Below, in pieces: positions 13,279 through 21,281 of a stretch of DNA of 22,828 bases. The notes below the pieces were generated by a model. That model made no database searches and was not told the DNA's origin. It worked only from the letters and a program-made list of their open reading frames with translations. This stretch comes from Streptomyces violaceoruber (lineage in GTDB: Bacteria > Actinomycetota > Actinomycetes > Streptomycetales > Streptomycetaceae). The stretch is from NCBI GenBank assembly GCA_000720805.1, contig JODI01000109.1, positions 1-22,828 on the forward strand. Direction: 5' to 3'. The position numbers and the translations under genes are program-made. The stretch's first letter is position 1. Every line of letters starts with the position of its first letter.

Positions 13279-15143
13279 GCCTCCTCGTCGTCGGGCTGAG
13301 CCACCGCAGCGCCCCGGTCAGCGTGCTGGAGCGGGCCACGCTGTCCGCGGACGGCCAGATCAAGCTCCTGCAGGACACGGTCGCCGCCGAACCGGCCGCC
13401 GAGGCCGCCGTCCTCGCCACCTGCAACCGCATCGAGCTGTACGCCGACGTGGACAAGTTCCACGCCGGTGTCGCCGAGCTGTCCACGCTGCTCGCCCAGC
13501 ACAGCGGGGTCGGGCTCGACGAGCTCACTCCCTATCTCTATGTGCACTACGAGGACCGGGCCGTCCACCACCTCTTCTCGGTGGCCTGCGGGCTGGACTC
13601 GATGGTCGTCGGCGAGGGGCAGATCCTCGGCCAGATCAAGGACTCCCTCGCCAAGGCGCAGGAGCTGCACACCGCCGGACGGCTGCTCAACGACCTGTTC
13701 CAGCAGGCGCTGCGGGTCGGCAAGCGCGCCCACTCCGAGACCGGCATCGACCGCGCCGGTCAGTCCCTGGTCACCTTCGGCCTGGAGCAGTTGTCCTCCG
13801 GTACGCCGGTCGAGGCCTGGGCCCGCGGGAAGAAGGCGCTGGTCATCGGCGCCGGCTCGATGTCCTCGCTGGCCGCGGCCACGCTCGCGCGGGCCGGGGT
13901 CGCCGAGATAGTCGTCGCCAACCGCACTCCCGACCGCGCCGAGCGTCTCGCCCAGATATTGAGCGAGGGCGACGACACGCACGTGCTGGCCCGCGCGGTC
14001 CCGATGGAATCGGTGCCGGTCGAGCTGACACGTGCCGATGTCGCCGTCTCCTGTACGGGGGCCACGGGGCTGGTGCTGACGGCCGAGGCGGTCGCCGCGG
14101 CGGTGGCGGTTCCGGCGGGGCGCGGCTTTGGTGGTGACGGATTCGGTGGTCATGGGCCGGGCGAGGACGGCCTCGGTGGTCGTGGTCCCGGTGGTGGCGG
14201 TTCCGGCGGGGCGGGGGAGTCGGCCGGCGGGTCCGGTCGTACGACTGCGTCGGCAGCGTCGGCCGGGGGTGCGCCCACCGGCCTCGGCACCGAGGAGGGC
14301 TGTCCGCTCGAGCCGGCGGCCGTGCAGGCGACCGCCGGGTTCTCGGTGCTCGGTGAGGCGGCCGTGGCCGGGATGGCCGCCGCCGATCTCGAACAGCACG
14401 CCGCCTGGGTGGACAACGGCACTCCGCGTCACCAGGGCTCCGCCCCCGCAGGTCTCGTCACCACGCTCGACCCCGCCGAGGAGGCGGACACCATCGCCGC
14501 GCTCGCCGCCGCCTCGGCCGCCGTCGGCCGGGTGCCCGAGCGGCGCAGGCCCGAACCGGTCGCCGAGATGCCGCGTCCGGAGCCCGCGCTCTTCCTGCTC
14601 GACCTCGCCATGCCGCGCGACATCGACGCGGCCGTGCACCGGCTGACCGGAGTACGGCTGGTCGACATCGAGTCGCTGGCGGAAGCGTCCGCCGACGCGC
14701 CGATGGCCGCCGACGTCGACCAGGTCCGCCGCATCGTCGCCGACGAGGTCGCGGCGTTCGGAGCGGCGCAGCGGGCCGCGCACATCACTCCCACCGTGGT
14801 CGCCCTGCGCACCATGGCCGCCGATGTCGTCGCCGGTGAGATCGCCCGGCTCGACGGGCGGCTGCCCGGGCTGGACGACAAGCAGCGCGGCGAGATCACA
14901 CAGACCGTGAAGCGTGTGGTCGACAAGCTGCTGCACGCGCCGACCGTACGGGTCAAGCAGCTCGCGGCCGAGCCCGGCGGCACCGGGTACGCGGACGCGC
15001 TGCGCACCCTGTTCGACCTCGACCCCGAGACGGTGGCCTCCGTCTCCCGCGCCGACGAGGGCGCCGAGGACCGGACCGCGGAAAGCGCCGACAGCGCCGA
15101 CGACAGCACTGAGAACAACCGCAAGAACCGAGGGCCGGCATGA
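13275..15143 (+). CDS. hemA: Glutamyl-tRNA reductase
   Basis: A 622-residue enzyme that reduces Glu-tRNA(Glu) with NADPH to glutamate-1-semialdehyde, the first committed step of C5-pathway tetrapyrrole synthesis. The catalytic Cys50 lies in LATCNRIELY; HHLFSVACGLDSMVVGEGQILGQ is the signature block; ALVIGAGSMSSLAA is the NADPH-binding loop; the dimerisation helices are at the C-terminus. Between AEAVAAAVAV and ALFLLDLAMPRD there is an insertion of roughly 160 residues (about 276-436), with a Gly-rich repeat followed by an Ala/Pro-rich stretch. Typical enzymes have about ten residues there and total 420-470, and S. coelicolor HemA is also long (about 580 by memory). ATGA overlaps couple it to rex upstream and hemC downstream. 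Confidence 0.96.
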   Translation: MSLLVVGLSHRSAPVSVLERATLSADGQIKLLQDTVAAEPAAEAAVLATCNRIELYADVDKFHAGVAELSTLLAQHSGVGLDELTPYLYVHYEDRAVHHLFSVACGLDSMVVGEGQILGQIKDSLAKAQELHTAGRLLNDLFQQALRVGKRAHSETGIDRAGQSLVTFGLEQLSSGTPVEAWARGKKALVIGAGSMSSLAAATLARAGVAEIVVANRTPDRAERLAQILSEGDDTHVLARAVPMESVPVELTRADVAVSCTGATGLVLTAEAVAAAVAVPAGRGFGGDGFGGHGPGEDGLGGRGPGGGGSGGAGESAGGSGRTTASAASAGGAPTGLGTEEGCPLEPAAVQATAGFSVLGEAAVAGMAAADLEQHAAWVDNGTPRHQGSAPAGLVTTLDPAEEADTIAALAAASAAVGRVPERRRPEPVAEMPRPEPALFLLDLAMPRDIDAAVHRLTGVRLVDIESLAEASADAPMAADVDQVRRIVADEVAAFGAAQRAAHITPTVVALRTMAADVVAGEIARLDGRLPGLDDKQRGEITQTVKRVVDKLLHAPTVRVKQLAAEPGGTGYADALRTLFDLDPETVASVSRADEGAEDRTAESADSADDSTENNRKNRGPA

Positions 15144-16099
15144 GTAGCAAGGCATTGAGGCTCGGGACCAGGCGGAGCAAGCTCGCCATGGCCCAGTCCG
15201 GGCAGGTGGCGGACGCCGTGAGCCAGGTGACCGGCCGGTCCGTCGAGCTGGTCGAGATCACCACCTACGGTGACACCTCCCGCGAGCAGCTCGCACAGAT
15301 CGGCGGCACCGGCGTCTTCGTGACCGCGCTGCGCGAGGCGCTGCTCAAGGGCGAGATCGACTTCGCGGTTCATTCGCTGAAGGACCTCCCGACCGGGCAG
15401 CCCGACGAGCTGGCGCTGGCCGCCGTCCCCGAGCGCGAGGACCCGAGGGACGTCATCGTCGCCCGGGACGCGCTGAAGTTCACCGACCTGCCGCGCGGTG
15501 CCCGCATAGGTACGGGGTCACCGCGACGGATGGCCCAGCTCAACGCGTACGCACGCGGCCACGGGCTGGACATAGAGACGGTGCCGATCCGCGGGAACGT
15601 CGACACCCGCATCGGGTACGTCCGGGACGGTGAGCTGGACGCCGTGGTCCTGGCCGCCGCCGGACTGACCCGGATCGGCCGGATCGACGAGGTGACCGAC
15701 TTCCTGTCGGTCGACACGGTTCTGCCCGCTCCCGGCCAGGGAGCACTCGCGATCGAGTGTGCCGCGGACAACGCGGACCTGATCGCCGCGCTCGGCGAGC
15801 TCGACGACCCGTTCACGCGGGTCGCCGTGACCGCCGAACGGTCACTGCTCGCCGCCCTGGAGGCCGGTTGCAGTGCCCCCGTCGGGGCACTGGCCGACCT
15901 CCTGGCCGACGGGCAGATTGTCAAGGAAATGCGCCTGCGCGGCGTCGTCGGCACCACCGACGGCACGCGGATGGTGCAGCTGTCCACCACCGGTCCCGTG
16001 CCCGAGACGTACGACCAGGCAATGGCGCTCGGTCGCGAACTCGCTGCCGAGATGCTTGCCCAGGGCGCGGCCGGTCTGATGGGGGAGCAAGCACAGTGA
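15140..16099 (+). CDS. hemC: Porphobilinogen deaminase (hydroxymethylbilane synthase)
   Basis: A 319-residue enzyme that joins four porphobilinogens into hydroxymethylbilane. Visible family features are LRLGTRRSKLAMAQS at the N-terminus, HSLKDLP (with the substrate-binding acidic residue), RIGTGSPRRMAQL, IRGNVDTRI, and Cys244 in LEAGCSAPVGAL, which holds the dipyrromethane cofactor. Length is normal. The ATG overlaps the hemA stop by four bases, and the gene's own stop overlaps the GTG of hemD, so rex-hemA-hemC-hemD is translated as a coupled unit under Rex control. Confidence 0.97.
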   Translation: MSSKALRLGTRRSKLAMAQSGQVADAVSQVTGRSVELVEITTYGDTSREQLAQIGGTGVFVTALREALLKGEIDFAVHSLKDLPTGQPDELALAAVPEREDPRDVIVARDALKFTDLPRGARIGTGSPRRMAQLNAYARGHGLDIETVPIRGNVDTRIGYVRDGELDAVVLAAAGLTRIGRIDEVTDFLSVDTVLPAPGQGALAIECAADNADLIAALGELDDPFTRVAVTAERSLLAALEAGCSAPVGALADLLADGQIVKEMRLRGVVGTTDGTRMVQLSTTGPVPETYDQAMALGRELAAEMLAQGAAGLMGEQAQ

Positions 16100-17814
16100 G
16101 CCCCACCACTCTTCCCGCCGGTCCCGAACACGGGCACGTCACCTTCCTGGGTGCCGGACCCGGAGATCCGGGACTACTGACTCTGCGCGCCGTCGAGGCC
16201 CTGGCCCACGCGGACGTTCTCGTCGCCGAGCACGAGGTGCTCGACGTCGTACGTACGCATGCCAGGTCCGGTGTCGCCGTCGTGAACACGGACGCGGATC
16301 CCTCTGCGGATCTCGCTTCCGGTCCGGCGCCGGCGACAGGCGTGCCTCAACTGACGGTTGTTGACGGCGTGTCAACGACCGCTGGCGTCCCCGCCGTGCG
16401 GGATGCCGCACATCTTGTCATGGAGGCCGCGCGGGGCGGCAGGCGGGTCGTACGTGCGGTGTCCGGGGACCCCGGACTCGACGCGTACGCCGCCGAGGAG
16501 ATGCTGGCGTGCGCCGCCGCGGGGGTGCCTTTCGAGGTCGTTCCCGGGGTCGCGGCCGCGGTCGGCGTGCCCGCGTACGCCGGTGTTCCGCTGCGGGACG
16601 CGGAGGGCGCGGACGTGCGGTTCGTGGACGCGCGGACCGCTTCCGACCGGTGCTGGACGGAGGTGGGGGCGTCCGACGGGACGGTTGTCGTGTCGACGAC
16701 CCTGGATTCCATCGGTGCCGCCGCCGGTGAGCTGGTGTCCGCCGGGCGCAAGCCCGATACACCGCTGACGGTGACGGTCGCGGGTACGACCACGCGGCAG
16801 CGGACCTGGACCGCCACGTTGGGCACCATCGCCCAGACGCTGAAGCAGGCCAAGGTGCTGCCCTCGCCGGAAGGCGGGCGGCCGGTGATAGCCGTGGTCG
16901 GTGAGCGGTCCGCCGCGGCTCAGCGTGAGCAGCTCTCGTGGTTCGAGTCCAAGCCGCTGTTCGGGTGGCGGGTGCTCGTACCGCGCACGAAGGAGCAGGC
17001 GGCCTCGCTCTCCGACCAGTTGCGGTCCTACGGTGCCGTGCCGCACGAGGTGCCGACGATCGCCGTCGAGCCGCCGCGGACGCCGCAGCAGATGGAGCGG
17101 GCGGTGAAGGGGCTGGTGACGGGGCGCTACGAGTGGATCGCGTTCACGTCGGTCAACGCCGTCAAGGCCGTCCGGGAGAAGTTCGAGGAGTACGGGCTCG
17201 ACGCGCGCGCCTTCGCCGGGATCAAGGTGGCCGCGGTGGGGGAGCAGACCGCCAAGGCGCTGGTCGCCTTCGGTGTGAAGCCGGACCTGGTGCCCAGCGG
17301 CGAGCAGTCCGCCGCCGGCTTGCTGGAGGACTGGCCTCCGTACGACCCGGTGTTCGATCCGATCGACCGGGTGTTCCTGCCGCGTGCCGACATCGCCACC
17401 GAGACGCTGGTGGCGGGGCTGATCGAGCTCGGGTGGGAGGTCGACGACGTCACCGCCTATCGGACCGTGCGGGCCTCGCCGCCGCCGGCCGAGACCCGGG
17501 AGGCGATCAAGGGCGGTGGGTTCGACGCCGTGCTGTTCACGTCGTCCTCGACGGTGCGGAACCTGGTGGGCATCGCCGGGAAGCCGCACAACGTGACCGT
17601 GATCGCGTGTATCGGGCCCGCTACGGCGAAGACCGCGGAGGAGCACGGGCTGCGGGTGGACGTGATGGCTCCGGAGCCGTCCGTGCACAAGCTGGCCGAG
17701 GCTCTCGCCGACTTCGGGCTGCGGCGGCGGGCCGCGGCGTTGGAGGCCGGGGATCCGGTGACTCGGCCCAGTGAGCGGCGGCCGGGGGCTCGGCGGAGGC
17801 GTACGACCACCTGA
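16096..17814 (+). CDS. hemD: Uroporphyrinogen-III synthase fused to an N-terminal methyltransferase-like domain
   Basis: A 572-residue two-domain protein starting at GTG 16096, inside the hemC stop (GTGA). Residues 1-250 have the SUMT/CobA methyltransferase fold: HVTFLGAGPGDPGLLTLRAVEAL is the SAM-site GAGPGDP motif. The later motif that normally reads KGGDPFVFGRGGEE is reduced to VSGDPGLDAYAAEE, so methylation activity is doubtful. Residues about 290-555 are uroporphyrinogen-III synthase (WRVLVPRTKEQAASLSDQL, WIAFTSVNAVKAV, VAAVGEQTAKAL, DAVLFTSSSTVRNL, CIGPATAKTAEEHGL), which closes and inverts ring D of hydroxymethylbilane. The C-terminus is an Arg-rich tail. The arrangement matches hemD of S. 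coelicolor rex-hemACD. Confidence 0.93.
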   Translation: MSPTTLPAGPEHGHVTFLGAGPGDPGLLTLRAVEALAHADVLVAEHEVLDVVRTHARSGVAVVNTDADPSADLASGPAPATGVPQLTVVDGVSTTAGVPAVRDAAHLVMEAARGGRRVVRAVSGDPGLDAYAAEEMLACAAAGVPFEVVPGVAAAVGVPAYAGVPLRDAEGADVRFVDARTASDRCWTEVGASDGTVVVSTTLDSIGAAAGELVSAGRKPDTPLTVTVAGTTTRQRTWTATLGTIAQTLKQAKVLPSPEGGRPVIAVVGERSAAAQREQLSWFESKPLFGWRVLVPRTKEQAASLSDQLRSYGAVPHEVPTIAVEPPRTPQQMERAVKGLVTGRYEWIAFTSVNAVKAVREKFEEYGLDARAFAGIKVAAVGEQTAKALVAFGVKPDLVPSGEQSAAGLLEDWPPYDPVFDPIDRVFLPRADIATETLVAGLIELGWEVDDVTAYRTVRASPPPAETREAIKGGGFDAVLFTSSSTVRNLVGIAGKPHNVTVIACIGPATAKTAEEHGLRVDVMAPEPSVHKLAEALADFGLRRRAAALEAGDPVTRPSERRPGARRRRTTT

Positions 17815-17821
17815 GTCTGTG

Positions 17822-17879
17822 GGCCGGGGCGGGGGGCGGGACGCGGGTAGACACCCTCGGCGCGCCTCCCGCCCCGGCC
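17822..17879 (+). terminator. Strong hairpin between hemD and hemB
   Basis: The stem pairs 17822-17838 with 17863-17879: 17 pairs with one G-U, almost all GC, loop 24 bases. It starts 8 bases after the hemD stop and has no U run. It probably ends or weakens transcription of the rex-hemACD operon before hemB. Confidence 0.75.
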
Positions 17880-17957
17880 TCTTCCCGCCGAACGCGGCCG
17901 CCGTCGTGCTGCCGGGGCGCCGACGGGCCGTCGGCAAAGGCGCGGTTGGGGCGGGCG

Positions 17958-17970
17958 TAGCGTAGGTGGT
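17958..17970 (+). promoter_or_regulatory. Putative -10 for leaderless hemB mRNA
   Basis: TAGCGT (17958-17963) plus seven bases to ATG 17971. AGGTGG sits immediately before the ATG and is too close to be a good ribosome-binding site. With the upstream hairpin, this suggests hemB has a separate promoter. Confidence 0.4.
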
Positions 17971-18969
17971 ATGTCGAAGTACGGATCGTTTCCCGGTGCG
18001 CGCCCGCGGCGGCTGCGGACCACTCCTGTCATGCGGCGCATGGTCGCCGAGACCCGGCTGCACCCCGCTGACTTCATCCTCCCCGCGTTCGTGCGGGAAG
18101 GTGCCGCCGAGCCCGTGCCGATCGCGGCCATGCCCGGTGTCGTCCAGCACACCCGGGACAGTCTGAAGAAGGCAGCCGCCGAGGCCGTGGCCGCGGGGAT
18201 CTCCGGGATCATGCTGTTCGGGGTGCCGGAGGAGTCGAAGAAGGACGCGGTGGGGACGCCGGGGACCGATCCGGACGGAATTCTGCAGGTGGCCCTCCGT
18301 GATGTGCGGGCCGAGGTCGGCGACGATCTGTTGGTGATGTCCGACCTGTGTCTCGACGAGACGATCGATCACGGGCATTGCGGGGTGCTGGACGCTCAGG
18401 GGCGTGTCGACAACGACGCGACCCTGGAGCGGTACGCCGAGATGGCCCGGGTGCAGGCCGACGCCGGTGCGCACGTCGTCGGGCCCAGCGGGATGATGGA
18501 CGGGCAGATCGGCGTCGTCCGCGACGCCCTCGACCGGATAGGGCGCCAGGACGTCGCGATCCTCGCCTACACCGCGAAGTACGCGTCCGCCTTCTACGGG
18601 CCCTTCCGGGAGGCCGTCGGCTCGTCCCTCAAGGGAGACCGCAAGACGTACCAGCAGGACCCGGCGAACGCGCGGGAGTCCCTGCGGGAGTTGGCCCTGG
18701 ACCTGGAGGAGGGGGCCGACATGGTGATGGTGAAGCCGGCCGGGCCCTATTTGGACATTCTCGCGCGCGTCGCCGACGCCGTGGACGTGCCGGTCGCCGC
18801 CTACCAGATCTCCGGCGAGTACTCGATGATCGAGGCCGCCGCCGAGAAGGGCTGGATCGACCGGGACCGGGCGATCCTGGAGACGCTGACCGGCATCAAA
18901 CGGGCCGGCGCGCAGAACATCCTCACCTACTGGGCCACCGAGGTGGCCCAGCAGCTGAACGGTCAGTAG
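17971..18969 (+). CDS. hemB: Delta-aminolevulinic acid dehydratase (porphobilinogen synthase)
   Basis: A 332-residue enzyme condensing two 5-aminolevulinates to porphobilinogen. The Schiff-base lysines are K203 ([13 protein letters not shown]) and K255 ([13 protein letters not shown]). The metal-site loop reads [14 protein letters not shown], with Cys127 and Cys137 but Asp129 where zinc enzymes have the third Cys, so the site is intermediate between zinc (CxC...C) and magnesium (AxD...D) types. Residues 85-105 hold [14 protein letters not shown], and [14 protein letters not shown] follows. ATG 17971 fits the family start ([18 protein letters not shown]). It is separated from hemD by 156 bases with a strong hairpin, and its 3' end overlaps the convergent lipoprotein gene by seven bases. 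Confidence 0.96.
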   Translation: MSKYGSFPGARPRRLRTTPVMRRMVAETRLHPADFILPAFVREGAAEPVPIAAMPGVVQHTRDSLKKAAAEAVAAGISGIMLFGVPEESKKDAVGTPGTDPDGILQVALRDVRAEVGDDLLVMSDLCLDETIDHGHCGVLDAQGRVDNDATLERYAEMARVQADAGAHVVGPSGMMDGQIGVVRDALDRIGRQDVAILAYTAKYASAFYGPFREAVGSSLKGDRKTYQQDPANARESLRELALDLEEGADMVMVKPAGPYLDILARVADAVDVPVAAYQISGEYSMIEAAAEKGWIDRDRAILETLTGIKRAGAQNILTYWATEVAQQLNGQ

Positions 18970-19697
18970 GCGAGCGCGTCGCTCATCTCGCGCTGCCAGT
19001 AGGTCACCCGCAGCGAGCTGTCGTAGTACACGCCCTTGGCCGGCAGCGACGGAGTCGCGGAGGCGCCGCCGCTGCTGTTCGGGGTCACGCCCTGGAAGGC
19101 GACCGTCAGCCGGCGGCCGGTGGTGCCGCCGTCGCCGCTGCCGTCGGCTGACGCCAGCAGGACGCCCGCGTAGCCCGACTCGCCGGGGGCGAGGGTGGTC
19201 ACCGCCTGCGGCTTGGAGCCCTCGAAGGGCTGCGGCGCCCACTGCATCTCGTCGAAGCGGAGCACCGGGTAGTACGTGAGGTCGCAGAGCTTCGAGCCGG
19301 TGTTCTTGACGGTGATCAGCATGTGGTTGAGGGGCCGGGAGACCGGCTGGGCGGTGACGGTGGTGTTCGAGCCGTTGCACAGGACGCGGTTCTCGGGGGC
19401 GTTCGGGTCCGGGTCCGAGGTCTTGCGAGGGCCCGCTTCCGGGGCCGGCTTCCTGGCGGAGGCGGGGACCTTGCCGTTCGACGTGGCCGGCTTGCCCGGC
19501 GTGGTGGAGGTCGGGGCGGCGTCGGGGGTGCCCGTGGTGGAGGTGGGCGTTGCCGTCGGCCGGCCCGTGCTGGTGGTCGCCGTCGTTCGGGAGGCGCCCT
19601 CGTCCTTCGTTCCCGTCCCGTCCTGGCACGCCGTGAGGGCGAGGGCGGCGAGGGTGGCGCCGGTGGCGGCGATCAGGCGGATACGTCGTGCACGCAT
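18963..19697 (-). CDS. DUF4232-type secreted lipoprotein
   Basis: A 244-residue exported lipoprotein. The signal peptide is [20 protein letters not shown] with the lipobox LTAC (Cys24). A Thr/Ser/Pro-rich linker of about 80 residues follows, then a C-terminal beta domain of the DUF4232 type (about 108-235). This domain starts RVLCNGSN, continues with [25 protein letters not shown], and has two Cys that may form a disulfide. The function of DUF4232 is unknown. GAGGAC eight bases before ATG 19697 is the ribosome-binding site. It diverges from the transmembrane HTH gene across 234 bases, and a truncated paralogue lies at 21226-21447. The seven-base overlap with the hemB 3' end leaves no room for a terminator between the two. 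Confidence 0.88.
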   Translation of the reverse strand: MRARRIRLIAATGATLAALALTACQDGTGTKDEGASRTTATTSTGRPTATPTSTTGTPDAAPTSTTPGKPATSNGKVPASARKPAPEAGPRKTSDPDPNAPENRVLCNGSNTTVTAQPVSRPLNHMLITVKNTGSKLCDLTYYPVLRFDEMQWAPQPFEGSKPQAVTTLAPGESGYAGVLLASADGSGDGGTTGRRLTVAFQGVTPNSSGGASATPSLPAKGVYYDSSLRVTYWQREMSDALAY

Positions 19698-19931
19698 GAC
19701 AGGTCCTCTTCCGAAAACAGTGGGTTACGGCAGGCCGCTCGACCGGTCGTCGGGAGCGGCGTGCTTGGATGACCACAGCTTGTGCGGTGATCCGTCCCGG
19801 CCGCCACCACCGGCGGGTGATCGGGGATGCTGGAACGCTGAAACGGGCTGTGGCCTGGGGGAACGAATCATCGCTGGAACGCGTGGATGGGATAGAGCGC
19901 GTTCACGGGATGCGTACGGGGAGGAAGAACG
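19698..19931. promoter_or_regulatory. Divergent control region of lipoprotein and HTH genes
   Basis: A 234-base shared upstream region. GAACGCG (19877-19883) and CGCGTTC (19898-19904) form a 7-bp inverted repeat with 14 bases between arms, 28 bases before the HTH start, a plausible autoregulatory operator. The block at 19767-19865 is clearly similar to 21501-21602, upstream of the second lipoprotein copy. The shared core CCACAGC(T/C)TGTG sits at 19773 and 21509. Confidence 0.55.
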
Positions 19932-21281
19932 GTGTCCGACGATGCCGCCGCGGAAGAGTTCGCCGAGCTGCTGCGTGAGCTCAAGGACCGCTCCGGGCTG
20001 AGCTACGGCGTGCTCGCCAAGCGGTTGCACATGAGTACGTCCACCCTGCACCGGTACTGCAACGGGGACGCCGTCCCCACCGACTACGCGCCCGTCGAGC
20101 GCCTGGCCCGCCTCTGCAAGGCGGCACCCGAGGAACTCGTCGAGCTGCATCGGCGGTGGGTGCGGGCGGATGCGCTGCGGGGGCGCAAGGGGGGTGCTTC
20201 CGGGGCCTCCGGTGGGGAGGCGCCCGCGGAAGACGCCGTTGAGGAAGGGGCACCCGCCCCGGACGAGGTCTTCGATGGCCTGACTGTCGATGAGCCGTCG
20301 TACGCGGGCCGACGTCGTACGCGGGTCGCTCTCGTGGCCGGGATCTCCCTCGCCGCCGTGCTCGGGGCAGTGACCCTGGCCATGAGTCTGCCCTTCGGCG
20401 GGGCGGACGGGGACGGGCGGCCGGCCGGGGCCGTGTCCGTCGGCAGTGGGCGTACGGACGGCGGACGCGTCTCCTCGTCGCCGTCGCACGCCTCACCGTC
20501 CTCGACGACCGACCAGGACAAGGGCAAGGGCAAGGACACGGGCGAGGGCACGAGCAAGGGTGGGGGCCCTCAGGCCGCGGCCTCCCGTTCCGCCTCCGCC
20601 GCACCGAGCCGTGGCGGGGATGCCGACGCCGGCGCGGCCGTTCCGCTGAACGTCACCGTGGCGCCGTACAGCTGGGAGAGTCCCTGTTCGCAGCGGTATC
20701 TCATCGACCGGGAGCCGGGCGAGGTGCCTCCGCCGCCGCTGGAGCAGGACGCGACGGCCTGGGTGGCGAGCACGGGGGCCGTGTCGTCGGGGGAGCAGTA
20801 CCTGACGCTGACCCTGCAGGGGACCGGTGCGGAGACCGTGGTGGTGGACAGCCTGAAGGTGCGGACCGTCGACCGGGGGACGCCGCTCGCCTGGAACGAC
20901 TACGCCATGGGCTATCCCGGGGTCGGCTGCGGCGGGGACGTGCCGACCCGTTCGTTCACCGTGGCCCTCGACGCCCAGCGGCCGGCGGTCGCGCCGGAGG
21001 CGGGGAGCCGGGACTTTCCGTACAAGGTGAGCGAGGCGGATCCTGAGGTCTTCTACATCCGGGCCGACGCCTCCGCCTACGACGTGAGCTGGGTCCTGGA
21101 GGTGAGCTGGTCCAGCGGCTCGCGGCACGGCACGCTGCAGATCGACGACCGCGGCCGGCCCTTCCGTACGAGCGGCAACAACGGGCGTCCGGCCTACGAG
21201 TTCCCGCTCGGCGGCGACGCGTGGGTCAAGGCCGGGCAGACGATGAAGTCGCAGGAGGCACAGGCGGAGCAGGGGTCGTAG
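19932..21281 (+). CDS. Membrane-spanning HTH (XRE-type) regulator with extracytoplasmic domain
   Basis: A 449-residue protein. Start GTG 19932 has GAGGAAG four bases before it. Residues 8-75 form an XRE-like HTH (LLRELKDRSGLSYGVLAKRLHMSTSTLHRYCNG...), a type frequent in Streptomyces. A charged linker (80-128) leads to one membrane helix (about 131-153, VALVAGISLAAVLGAVTLAM), so the N-terminus is cytoplasmic. A low-complexity Ser/Gly/Lys stretch follows (160-230), then an outer domain (about 235-440) with two Cys (ESPCSQRYLI and GVGCGGD) and beta-rich sequence not recognised as a known family. The layout suggests a one-component sensor that reads an extracellular signal and binds DNA from the membrane. 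The divergent lipoprotein is the likely partner, by inference. Confidence 0.85.
   Translation: MSDDAAAEEFAELLRELKDRSGLSYGVLAKRLHMSTSTLHRYCNGDAVPTDYAPVERLARLCKAAPEELVELHRRWVRADALRGRKGGASGASGGEAPAEDAVEEGAPAPDEVFDGLTVDEPSYAGRRRTRVALVAGISLAAVLGAVTLAMSLPFGGADGDGRPAGAVSVGSGRTDGGRVSSSPSHASPSSTTDQDKGKGKDTGEGTSKGGGPQAAASRSASAAPSRGGDADAGAAVPLNVTVAPYSWESPCSQRYLIDREPGEVPPPPLEQDATAWVASTGAVSSGEQYLTLTLQGTGAETVVVDSLKVRTVDRGTPLAWNDYAMGYPGVGCGGDVPTRSFTVALDAQRPAVAPEAGSRDFPYKVSEADPEVFYIRADASAYDVSWVLEVSWSSGSRHGTLQIDDRGRPFRTSGNNGRPAYEFPLGGDAWVKAGQTMKSQEAQAEQGS

Noticed and set aside
14120..14240. Frameshift or assembly error in hemA Gly-rich region
   Set aside because: The frame stays open, both flanks are in frame with conserved HemA blocks, and other Streptomyces HemA proteins are also long here.
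12834..15155. 773-codon open frame on the minus strand
   Set aside because: Antisense to rex and hemA, with no recognisable domain and biased Gly/Arg/Asp composition.
15757..16095. Extension of the hemD frame into hemC
   Set aside because: Shadow of hemC in another frame; GTG 16096 overlapping the hemC stop is the usual operon arrangement.
16372..19776. 1134-codon open frame on the minus strand
   Set aside because: It runs antisense to hemD and hemB, whose family motifs are clear. Long antisense frames are expected in DNA with this third-position GC, and its translation is Arg/Pro/His-rich low-complexity sequence.
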